Shown here piece by piece: positions 54,981 through 62,144 of a stretch of DNA of 64,000 nucleotides. Position numbers and translations under genes: made by a program. Each line of letters begins with the position of its first letter. Position 1 is the stretch's first letter. The notes under the pieces were generated by a model. That model was not told where the DNA came from and did no database searches. It was given only the letters and a program-made list of their open reading frames with translations. The DNA is from Leisingera aquaemixtae (GTDB taxonomy: Bacteria > Pseudomonadota > Alphaproteobacteria > Rhodobacterales > Rhodobacteraceae): positions 496,001 to 560,000 of the forward strand of contig NZ_JAHVJQ010000003.1 in the NCBI RefSeq assembly GCF_019801145.1, written 5' to 3'.

Positions 54981-56300
54981 TTATACCGCTTCCAGCCAGG
55001 ACAGCCAATGGCTCTCCCTGGGGCGTTCGGCAAAGCCCTTCAGCTCCTGCCGCTTAGTCATCACCAGGTTGCGGATGGCGAGATCAGGCAGAATGCGGGC
55101 GATCAGAGGATCGGTGTCGAACCAGTTGATCGCGGTCTCCCAATCGGAGGCGAGCTGCGGCAGCCCCTCGATCTCGTAGATGTTGCCGTCGGAAGGAGCG
55201 GGCGGCTGCATCTTGTCCTCGATCCCGGCCAAGGCCGCACCCAGCACCGTGGCCAGCATCAGATACGGGTTGATGTCGCCGCCTGCGACCCGGTGCTCGA
55301 TCCGGCGCGCCTTGGGGCTGCCGCCAGGAATGCGGATGGCGGCGGTGCGGTTTTCATACGCCCAGGCGGCACTGACCGGGGCGTGGGCGCCAGGTACCAG
55401 CCGGTCATAGGAATTGCCATGCGGCGCAAAGATCAGCGAGCTGGCAGGCATCGCCGCGAGACAGCCGGCCACTGCGTGCATCAGCAGGTCGGAACCCTTT
55501 TCGCTGCCGTCATCGAAGATGTTGTTGCCGTCCTGATCCTCGACCGAGAAATGCACATGCATGCCGTTGCCGGCCTCTTCGGCATAGGGTTTGGCCATGA
55601 AGGTCGCGGCAAAACCGTGTTTGCGCGCAAGCCCTTTGACCAAGGCCTTGAACAGCCACGCATCATCCGCGGCGCGCATGGCTTCCTGATGGTGGAGGTT
55701 GATTTCGAACTGGCCCAGGCCGGCCTCGGAAATGGCGTCCTGTGCGGGAATGCCCATCGCCTCTGCACCGTCGTAGAGATCGGAGAAGAACTCGTCAAAA
55801 GCGTCCAGTTCGGCAATCGACAGCACTGATTGCTGATCCAGTTCGCGGCCGGTCAGCGGGTCGATCGGCGGGGCCGGGCGGGCGCCGCTGTCGTCCAGCA
55901 GGCTGAACTCCATCTCGGTCGCGGCGACAACGGTCCAGCCGCGCGCGTTGTAGCGTGACAGCACATCGGCCAGCACATGGCGGGGGTCGCCCAGGAAGGG
56001 GGAGCCGTCCTCCCAATACATCGCCATCGGCACCAGCGCCGAGGCGGTCTTGAGCCAGGGCATCGGCACCGGGCCGCGTTCGGTGGGCAGCATCACGCCG
56101 TCGGCGTCGCCGGTTTCGAAGACCAGCGGGCTGTCTTCGACATCGCGGCCCCACAGGTCGACGTTGAGAGCGGAAACCGGCATCCGCGCGCCGCCGCTGT
56201 CCAGCTTGCCGGCCTGGCTCGCGGGCAGCCGCTTGCCGCGCATCTGGCCGTTCATGTCACAGGCGGCAATGCGGATTGTCTTCAGTCCGGGCAAGTCCAT
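54981..56300 (-). CDS. Second glutamine-synthetase-like ligase
   Basis: 439 residues with the same catalytic pattern as the PuuA-like gene: ATEMEFSLLDDSG, GLGQFEINLHHQE, EEAGNGMHVHFSVED, PHGNSYDRLVPGAHAPVSAAWAYENRTAAIRIPGG. Divergent from the neighbouring copy, so it may use a different amine or amino acid. ATG 56300 is chosen since GGAG lies six bases upstream; an in-frame ATG at 56312 lacks one. It ends 84 bases before the amidotransferase gene on the same strand. Confidence 0.87.
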   Translation of the reverse strand: MDLPGLKTIRIAACDMNGQMRGKRLPASQAGKLDSGGARMPVSALNVDLWGRDVEDSPLVFETGDADGVMLPTERGPVPMPWLKTASALVPMAMYWEDGSPFLGDPRHVLADVLSRYNARGWTVVAATEMEFSLLDDSGARPAPPIDPLTGRELDQQSVLSIAELDAFDEFFSDLYDGAEAMGIPAQDAISEAGLGQFEINLHHQEAMRAADDAWLFKALVKGLARKHGFAATFMAKPYAEEAGNGMHVHFSVEDQDGNNIFDDGSEKGSDLLMHAVAGCLAAMPASSLIFAPHGNSYDRLVPGAHAPVSAAWAYENRTAAIRIPGGSPKARRIEHRVAGGDINPYLMLATVLGAALAGIEDKMQPPAPSDGNIYEIEGLPQLASDWETAINWFDTDPLIARILPDLAIRNLVMTKRQELKGFAERPRESHWLSWLEAV

Positions 56301-56359
56301 TTGGGGCTCCATGAATTCGTTGCGCCAACCCTAGCGCAGAGAAATCCATTCGCCAAGAT

Positions 56360-56371
56360 AATTTGATCAAA
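56360..56371. promoter_or_regulatory. Second copy of the TTTGATCAAA operator candidate
   Basis: AATTTGATCAAA at 56360-56371 repeats 12 bases of the palindrome at 54906, 60 bases upstream of the ligase start at 56300. Confidence 0.6.
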
Positions 56372-56491
56372 AGTTTGAAGTAACGCCCTCGCTGCCGGTT
56401 TTGGGAGGAATTTGCCGGAGGCGGAGGGGGCGGAAAACCTGCTGCGGCCGGCATTCCAAAAAAGAATGGCTCCCGAAGGAGCCATCTGATG

Positions 56492-57298
56492 TCAGCGGAT
56501 CAGGCTGATCTTCAGCCTGGGCTTGGCCCGGCGTTCCTGTGGCAGATGCTTGTTCAGCCGCCGGTTCACAAACCCGAACAGGGAAATGATCAGCAGCGTC
56601 AGCAGGATGAAGTAAAAGGCCAGGATCGGGTAGGGGACAAACGGGTTGAACGTCTTGTCCGCGAAATAGCTGGCGTAATAGAGCGCGTCGCCCTGCTGCC
56701 GCCAGGCCGGGAAGCCGGAGAAGAACACCAGCGTGGTGGCGTGGAACAGGAAGATCGCCTCGTTGGTGTAGGCAGGCCAGGCCAGCCGCAGCATGGTCGG
56801 GAAGGTGATGCGGCGGAAGCGGTTCCAGCCGGTCATGCCATAGGCATCGGCGGCCTCGATATCACCCTTGGGGATCGACAACAGCGCCCCGTAGAAGATC
56901 TCGCCCGAGTAGGCAGCGGTATTGCAGAACAGCACGATCAGCGCCCCGAGCCAGGCCGAAGTGAACGGATCGAAGAAGCTGGAGACGCCTTTCAGGCTGA
57001 GGAAGCAGGCGTAGGCAAAGAAGAACTGGATGAACAGCGGGCTGCCGCGGAACACGAAGATGAACCACTCGGCCGGCTTGCGCCACAGCGGGTTGGAACT
57101 GGACTTGCCCACCGCCAGGGCAACCGCCAGGAAAAAGCCGGTCGCCAGCGCCAGCGCGCCAAAGTAGACGTTCCAGATCAGGCCGGAGCCGATCAGGGTG
57201 AAATGCTCGCACAGGGTATATTCGCCGCGCGGCAGTAGCCGTTCGCCAAAGCCGAGAGAGCGGAAGGCATAGGCCTGGATTGTTTCAACGCAACTCAT
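56492..57298 (-). CDS. Polar amino acid ABC transporter permease, HisM-like
   Basis: 268 residues with about five helices and the EAA loop near EAADAYGMTGWNRFRRITFPTMLRLAWPAYTNE, the ATPase contact typical of the HisMQ subfamily. It is the last gene of the transporter operon. Its ATG overlaps the stop of the preceding permease gene (ATGA). Confidence 0.93.
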   Translation of the reverse strand: MSCVETIQAYAFRSLGFGERLLPRGEYTLCEHFTLIGSGLIWNVYFGALALATGFFLAVALAVGKSSSNPLWRKPAEWFIFVFRGSPLFIQFFFAYACFLSLKGVSSFFDPFTSAWLGALIVLFCNTAAYSGEIFYGALLSIPKGDIEAADAYGMTGWNRFRRITFPTMLRLAWPAYTNEAIFLFHATTLVFFSGFPAWRQQGDALYYASYFADKTFNPFVPYPILAFYFILLTLLIISLFGFVNRRLNKHLPQERRAKPRLKISLIR

Positions 57299-58179
57299 GC
57301 CGCGGCCTTTCTTTGTGCTTCGCCCGCTGCGGTGGCCTGGCCCTTGGTCAGCCGGGTCATGATGCGGTCCAGCACAACCTCGGAAACCTTGGTGAAGCAG
57401 AGGTAGAACACCAAGAGGGCCGCGAAGTACCAGACGTGCCAGTTCGGGTGCGGGTAGTCGGTGAATTTGGCAGCCTTGGTGCCGCCCAGTTCGCGTGCCC
57501 AATAAACGATGTCCTCGACCCCGAGCAGGAACAGCAGCGGCGTGGATTTGATCAGCACCATCCACAGGTTTGACAGGCCCGGCAGCGCATAAACCCACAT
57601 CTGCGGCACCAGAATGCGCCAGAACGCCTGGCGGTGGGTCATGCCATAGGCCTCTGCGGTTTCGATCTGGGCGCGCGGCACCGCGCGCATGGCGCCGTAA
57701 AGAACGTTGGCGGCAAAAGCGCCGAAGACGATGGAGAAGGTCAGCACCGCCAGGAAGAAGCCGTAGGTTTCATGCACCCATTGGGGCGATGTGGACAGCG
57801 GCAGCTTGGCTGCGTCGCAGACCACAAAGTCGATGCCCTGGCGGATCGGCTGGTCCCAGTCGGGGCACTTCACCTTGTGCCGCATCCACTCAAACGCCTG
57901 GTCCAGCGCGATGACAAAGAACAGGAAGAAGGCAATGTCCGGCACGCCGCGCACGATGCTGGTGTAGCCTTTGCCGAACCAGCGCAGCGGCAGGATGCGC
58001 GAGCGGGCGGCGCTGGCGGCGCCAAAGCCGAACAGGAGCGCAACCGGGGCAGTGATGGCCAGCAGGGTCAGAACCACGAAGACGGAGATGTAGAGGTTCA
58101 CATGCTTGCCGGTGGTCAGATAGCAGCTGAGCCAGCTCAGCCCCTCAAGCGTGGATGGGTCCGTGCAGTAGGAAAACAT
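57295..58179 (-). CDS. Polar amino acid ABC transporter permease, HisQ-like
   Basis: 294 residues with about five helices; the EAA loop reads IETAEAYGMTHRQAFWRILVPQMWVYALPGLSN. It pairs with the next permease to form the membrane channel. An insert near residue 110-160 (FEWMRHKVKCPDWDQPIRQGIDFVVCDAAKLP) makes it longer than the usual 230 residues. Confidence 0.92.
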   Translation of the reverse strand: MFSYCTDPSTLEGLSWLSCYLTTGKHVNLYISVFVVLTLLAITAPVALLFGFGAASAARSRILPLRWFGKGYTSIVRGVPDIAFFLFFVIALDQAFEWMRHKVKCPDWDQPIRQGIDFVVCDAAKLPLSTSPQWVHETYGFFLAVLTFSIVFGAFAANVLYGAMRAVPRAQIETAEAYGMTHRQAFWRILVPQMWVYALPGLSNLWMVLIKSTPLLFLLGVEDIVYWARELGGTKAAKFTDYPHPNWHVWYFAALLVFYLCFTKVSEVVLDRIMTRLTKGQATAAGEAQRKAAA

Positions 58180-58240
58180 GTAAGCGCCTGTCTTTCTCCG
58201 GTCGTGCCCGCCGCCAAGTGCCGCGGAAGAGAATGAATGA

Positions 58241-58287
58241 GGCCCGCGCGCCGCAGCGGCGGGCCTGCAAGATCCTGAAACAGGATC
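58241..58287 (-). terminator. Tandem hairpins between binding protein and permease genes
   Basis: GATCCTG-AAA-CAGGATC at 58271-58287 and GGCCCGC...GCGGGCC at 58241-58265, directly after the binding protein stop. Such structures commonly keep binding-protein mRNA more abundant than permease mRNA. Confidence 0.65.
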
Positions 58288-58290
58288 AGA

Positions 58291-58998
58291 TTACCACTGG
58301 GAGGATACTTCCCACTTGGCGATCAGTTCGTTCAGCGAGCCGTCGTCTTTCATCGACTGGATCGCCGCGTCGAACTTGCCGCGCAGCTCTGCGTCCGATT
58401 CACGGAAGCCCATGCCAACACCGCCGCCCAGCGATTCGGAGCGCTCCAGCATCACCAGGTCGTCGCTCAGCACGGAATCAAGGAAGCTCTTGTCTGCCAG
58501 AACCGCGTCGGCTTCGCCGTTGCGCACGGCCGCGACGGTTTCTTCCGGGGTCGCGAATTCGACCAGGGTCCAGCCCTGCTCAGCGATGAAGGCCGCCTGG
58601 ATGGTGGTGGCCTGGGCCGCGATCACGCCGCCTTCGAGGTCGACGTCAGCGGACTGGGCAACATAGGCGGACGGATCCGGCGGCGTGTAGGGCTGGGTGA
58701 AGTCGATGACTTCATCGCGCTCGTCGGTGATCGACATGCCGGCGATGATGGTGTCGTAGTTGCCGGAGACCAGGTTCGGAATGATCGAATCCCAGTCGTT
58801 CTTGACCCACTCGCAGGTCAACTCGGCGCGCTTGCACAGCTCATCGCCCAGCTCGCGCTCGAAGCCGTCGATCTCGCCGGCGTCGTTGACGAAGTTCCAC
58901 GGCGCATAAGCGCCCTCGGTGCCCAGGCGCACAGTGTCCGCCAGGCCCATGCCCGCGGTCAGCGCCAGGGCGGCGGTGCCAAGGATCAGTGATTTCAT
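58291..58998 (-). CDS. Periplasmic polar amino acid/amine-binding protein
   Basis: 235 residues. Signal peptide ends LTAGMGLAD; mature SBP_bac_3 domain opens VRLGTEGAYAPWNFVNDAGEIDGFERELGDELCKRA and holds NDWDSIIPNLVSGNYDTIIAGMSITDERDEVIDFTQPY. Likely ligand by family: a basic or polar amino acid; by context possibly a polyamine-like amine. ATG 58998 has GGAG seven bases upstream. Confidence 0.92.
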   Translation of the reverse strand: MKSLILGTAALALTAGMGLADTVRLGTEGAYAPWNFVNDAGEIDGFERELGDELCKRAELTCEWVKNDWDSIIPNLVSGNYDTIIAGMSITDERDEVIDFTQPYTPPDPSAYVAQSADVDLEGGVIAAQATTIQAAFIAEQGWTLVEFATPEETVAAVRNGEADAVLADKSFLDSVLSDDLVMLERSESLGGGVGMGFRESDAELRGKFDAAIQSMKDDGSLNELIAKWEVSSQW

Positions 58999-59037
58999 CA
59001 AGTTACTCCCATTTTTGGTTGGTTATTGGTTTCGTTA

Positions 59038-59817
59038 TTATTGCTCGTGGCGGGTCGAAGACAAGAACGCCCGCAGCCGTTCGGAGCGGGTGCCGCCAAA
59101 GACTTCGTCCGGGGTGCCCTCTTCCTCGATCAGGCCCTGGTGCAGGAACACTACATGGCTGGACACATCTGCCGCCATTTTCATGTCGTGGGTCACGATC
59201 AGCATGGTGCGGCCTTCGGCGGCAAGATCCTTGATCACCTTGACCACTTCCTGCTCCAGTTCCGGGTCCAGGGCAGAGGTGGGCTCGTCGAACAAAAGCG
59301 CCTCGGGCTCCATGCACAGGGCGCGGGCGATCGCCGCGCGCTGCTGCTGGCCGCCGGACAGCTGCGCCGGGTAGACGTCGCATTTGTCGCCGATGCCGAC
59401 CTTGTCCAGGTAATAGCGGGCCTTCTCCTCAACCTCGGCCTTGTCGCGGCCCAGCACGGTGACCGGCGCCTCCATCACATTCTGCAGAATGGTCATATGG
59501 GCCCACAGGTTGAACTGCTGGAACACCATGGACAGATTGGTGCGGATGCGCAGGATCTGCTTGGCATCAGCAGGGCGGCGCGCCAGCCCCTTGCCAGCCC
59601 AGATGATCGGCTCGCCCTTGAACAGGACGTCGCCCTCCTGGCTGTCTTCCAGCAGGTTGCAGCAGCGCAGCAAGGTCGATTTGCCCGATCCCGAAGATCC
59701 GATCAGCGACACCACATCGCCCTTCTTGGCGGTGATGTCGACGCCTTTGATCACTTCCAGCTCGCCATAGGATTTGTGCAAGCCGCGGATTTGCAGAACG
59801 GGCGTTGTATCGGTCAA
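59038..59817 (-). CDS. Polar amino acid ABC transporter ATPase
   Basis: 259 residues: Walker A GSSGSGKST near 38-46, signature LSGGQQQR near 160, Walker B ALLFDEPTSALDPE near 183, switch His in VTHDMK. HisP/GlnQ subfamily. No ATG is available in frame near the start; TTG at 59817 opens MTDTTPVLQIRGLHKSYG. First gene of the transporter operon. Confidence 0.93.
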   Translation of the reverse strand: MTDTTPVLQIRGLHKSYGELEVIKGVDITAKKGDVVSLIGSSGSGKSTLLRCCNLLEDSQEGDVLFKGEPIIWAGKGLARRPADAKQILRIRTNLSMVFQQFNLWAHMTILQNVMEAPVTVLGRDKAEVEEKARYYLDKVGIGDKCDVYPAQLSGGQQQRAAIARALCMEPEALLFDEPTSALDPELEQEVVKVIKDLAAEGRTMLIVTHDMKMAADVSSHVVFLHQGLIEEEGTPDEVFGGTRSERLRAFLSSTRHEQ

Positions 59818-59952
59818 GGTGTCTTTGTCCCTGTGAGTGGAAATTCGTTCTTATTGGACCGAAAAAAAGACCGAATGCAACGTTCAAACCGCACAAGCTG
59901 GCACCTCAGGTGTCAAAATGGCGGGTTAACCGGCCCATTTCGGAAGGGGGCG

Positions 59953-60726
59953 CTACGTCAGCTCCGCCGCGCGGATACGCTGCTCCGTCAGCACCGGGCC
60001 GGGCGGGGTCGGCACCGCCAGGTAATCGCTGGGGGTGAGCCGCACCAGCCCCTTGAGACGCAGGCAGGCTCTGCTGTCCTCATCCAGCCCGCGGATGGCT
60101 GCCTCGATGGCCGTGAACAGCTCATCCGTGTCTCTGCCAAAGGCGGTGATATAGGGCAGCGCAGGCGTCGGGTCCGTGCGCTCTACCTCGCACAGACCGG
60201 CAGCGAAACCGTCGTATTCCTTGATCATTTCCCAGGTCAGCGCGTCGAGGGAGGCAAAGTCTGCCCGGCCCTCTGCAACCGCCTCGGCAGACAGCCGGTG
60301 GCCGCCGGTTTCCACCAGTGCGCCGGGCAAGATGGAGCGCTCGTGCAGATGCACCATCGGTGCGGCCCAGCCCGATTGCGACAGCGCTTCGTTATAGGCA
60401 AAGCGGCGTCCCGCAAAGGCAGCGAGCGGCTGGCCCACGTCCTCCTGGCGGGCGACAATAACGCTGTTGTAATAGCCGGGCTCGCAGCCGGGCAGGCCGT
60501 AATCGGGGGTGCCCACAAGTTCCACCTCGCCGTAAAGCCGGGTGCGGTACGGGCAGCCGCAGGTTTGCGACAGCAGCAGCTCGGGGGATTTCCACACCTC
60601 CCAGAAATCGGCGCCGCGGGTCAGCTGGTCCGGCCCGCCGCTCAGGTGCTTGCGGATCTCCGTCCAGAACCTGTCATTGGCCGCCGCGGTTTCCGGGCGG
60701 TCGTACATTCCGAGATGTGCAATCAT
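59953..60726 (-). CDS. PhnD-like binding-protein domain without signal peptide
   Basis: 257 residues of the PhnD/phosphate-phosphonate binding-protein family: SQTCGCPYRTRLYGEVELVGTPDYGLPGCEPGYYNSVIVAR, then FAYNEALSQSGWAAP and a closing second lobe (DFASLDALTWEMIKEYD). The chain starts directly with the domain and has no export signal, so it is probably cytosolic, and no permease or ATPase gene is linked. Its ATG overlaps the stop of a TerB-like gene. The ligand and role are unknown. Confidence 0.82.
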   Translation of the reverse strand: MIAHLGMYDRPETAAANDRFWTEIRKHLSGGPDQLTRGADFWEVWKSPELLLSQTCGCPYRTRLYGEVELVGTPDYGLPGCEPGYYNSVIVARQEDVGQPLAAFAGRRFAYNEALSQSGWAAPMVHLHERSILPGALVETGGHRLSAEAVAEGRADFASLDALTWEMIKEYDGFAAGLCEVERTDPTPALPYITAFGRDTDELFTAIEAAIRGLDEDSRACLRLKGLVRLTPSDYLAVPTPPGPVLTEQRIRAAELT

Positions 60727-61163
60727 TTCGCGGCCTCTGCCCGTTTGCGCGCCTTGGCGCTGTCCACGTCTGAAACGCCCAGCAGGCTGGAGGACAGCCG
60801 CAGCAGCGCGTCCTCATTGGCATCCCGGCGGCCGTCCGCCAGAGCTACCTGCCACAGCGCCTCGATCACGCCGGTGCGGTCCTTATAGGCCACCGCATCC
60901 TTGATTGCCCGGGTGAAACGCACGGTGTCGGGGGCCTCTGCCTCCATCGCCTCTGCCTGTTCACGCAGGATCAGCGCGCCGCCGGTGTCCAGCCCGAAGC
61001 GGGCGGTCAGGATGCGGTCGATGCGGTCCTTCTCCACCTCGGAGTAATTGTGGTCGGAGCGGGCAATCCGCACCAGCAGCGCGGTCAGCGCCAGCCGGGC
61101 GCCTTCGTCGTCTAGCTGCGCAGGCGCCGGCTCCAGCAGCCGGTTCAGCAGTTCCTTGAACAT
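60723..61163 (-). CDS. TerB-like domain protein
   Basis: 146 residues with a helical TerB-family domain: RLALTALLVRIARSDHNYSEVEKDRIDRILTARFGLD and VIEALWQVALADGRRDANEDALLRLSSSLLGV. Such domains bind metal and occur with tellurite resistance and stress proteins, but also alone. It is related to the next gene upstream, with one-base stop/start overlap between them. Confidence 0.87.
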   Translation of the reverse strand: MFKELLNRLLEPAPAQLDDEGARLALTALLVRIARSDHNYSEVEKDRIDRILTARFGLDTGGALILREQAEAMEAEAPDTVRFTRAIKDAVAYKDRTGVIEALWQVALADGRRDANEDALLRLSSSLLGVSDVDSAKARKRAEAAK

Positions 61164-61630
61164 CAGCTGTCCTCCGCGGTGCCGCTGAATTTCTTTACCG
61201 CGCGGGCACGGGCCTTCTCGCTGTCGGCATAAGACAGCCCCATGGCCTTGCGTGCGTCCTCGATGATGGTGACTTCGCCCGCGTGTTCGGTGCCGTCTGC
61301 CAGCACCACTTCCCACAGCGCATCCAGTGCCGCCAGCCGTTCCTCGAGGCCGGTGGTCTCGCGGATCAGGCGGCCGAAGGTGTCGGTCTCCGGCGCTGCG
61401 GCGTGCAGTTTCTCGCAGGTGGCGCGCACCTTGGCGGCCTCGATCGCGTTGTGCTGGTAGAGTCGCGCCAGTATCCGGTCGATCAGGCTGATCTCTTCCA
61501 GCTGGTATTCGCGGTCCGCCTTCGCCACCCGCACCAGGAGCGCCCCCAGCGCCAGCTCGGCATCCGGGTCCGGCAGGGCAGGCGGCTCGGACGGGCGGAA
61601 AGCTTGAAAGAACTTCTTGAGCAGGGGCAT
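61163..61630 (-). CDS. TerB-like domain protein, paralogue
   Basis: 155 residues: ELALGALLVRVAKADREYQLEEISLIDRILARLYQHN and LAALDALWEVVLADGTEHAGEVTIIEDARKAMGLSY, aligned easily with the next gene, so the pair looks like a tandem duplication that has diverged. Begins MPLLKKFFQAFRP. First of three coupled genes. Confidence 0.87.
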   Translation of the reverse strand: MPLLKKFFQAFRPSEPPALPDPDAELALGALLVRVAKADREYQLEEISLIDRILARLYQHNAIEAAKVRATCEKLHAAAPETDTFGRLIRETTGLEERLAALDALWEVVLADGTEHAGEVTIIEDARKAMGLSYADSEKARARAVKKFSGTAEDS

Positions 61631-61666
61631 CAGCAGACCTCAGACACAGCAGCAGGGCAGGCGGGG

Positions 61667-61960
61667 TTATTCGCCATAGCCCTCAATGATTTGCATATCA
61701 CCCGCCGAGACCGGATCGCGAAGCGCCTTGGCGGCCTGATAGGCCATTGAATCATAGCAGGCTTTTGCGGTTTCGAAATCCTTGAATTCAATCACCACGG
61801 TACGGGCGCGGAACTGGCCCTCGCGCACTTCCCGGCCGCCGCCGCGCACCAGGAACTTCGCCCCGTATTCGGCAAAGACCGGCCCGTTTGCATTGATGTA
61901 ATCCTTGTAGCGCTCCATGTCGTGCACATCCACATGGGCCACCCAGTATCCTTTGGGCAT
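61667..61960 (-). CDS. DUF1330 family protein
   Basis: 97 residues: MPKGYWVAHVDVHDMERYKDYINANGPVFAEYGAKFLVRGG and VVIEFKDFETAKACYDSMAYQAA are typical of the small dimeric DUF1330 (ferredoxin-like fold) proteins. No function is established. GGAGG precedes the ATG at 61960; an in-frame start at 62023 adds an untypical leader. Confidence 0.92.
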   Translation of the reverse strand: MPKGYWVAHVDVHDMERYKDYINANGPVFAEYGAKFLVRGGGREVREGQFRARTVVIEFKDFETAKACYDSMAYQAAKALRDPVSAGDMQIIEGYGE

Positions 61961-62095
61961 GAGCTGCAGCCTCCCTTTTGTTGTGGTTGCGGGCAGGCTG
62001 ATACAAAAGCGCGGCAAAGACAATGGGGCGGTTGCCTGGAAATTCCCCGTATGCCGGAAACCTGCATGGTTTCAAAGGGTTGCGCTGGAAATCAG

Positions 62096-62119
62096 AACGC
62101 CCGCCAAGGGGCGGGCGTT
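62096..62119 (-). terminator. Hairpin after valS
   Basis: AACGCCCGCC at 62096-62105 pairs perfectly with GGCGGGCGTT at 62110-62119. On the minus strand it comes 25 bases after the valS stop, followed by CTGATTT. Confidence 0.65.
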
Positions 62120-62144
62120 TGCAGTTGTTCGGAAACCCTGGAGG

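Noticed and set aside
59026-60888. 620-codon open frame on the plus strand
   Set aside because: Antisense of the ABC ATPase and the PhnD-like gene.
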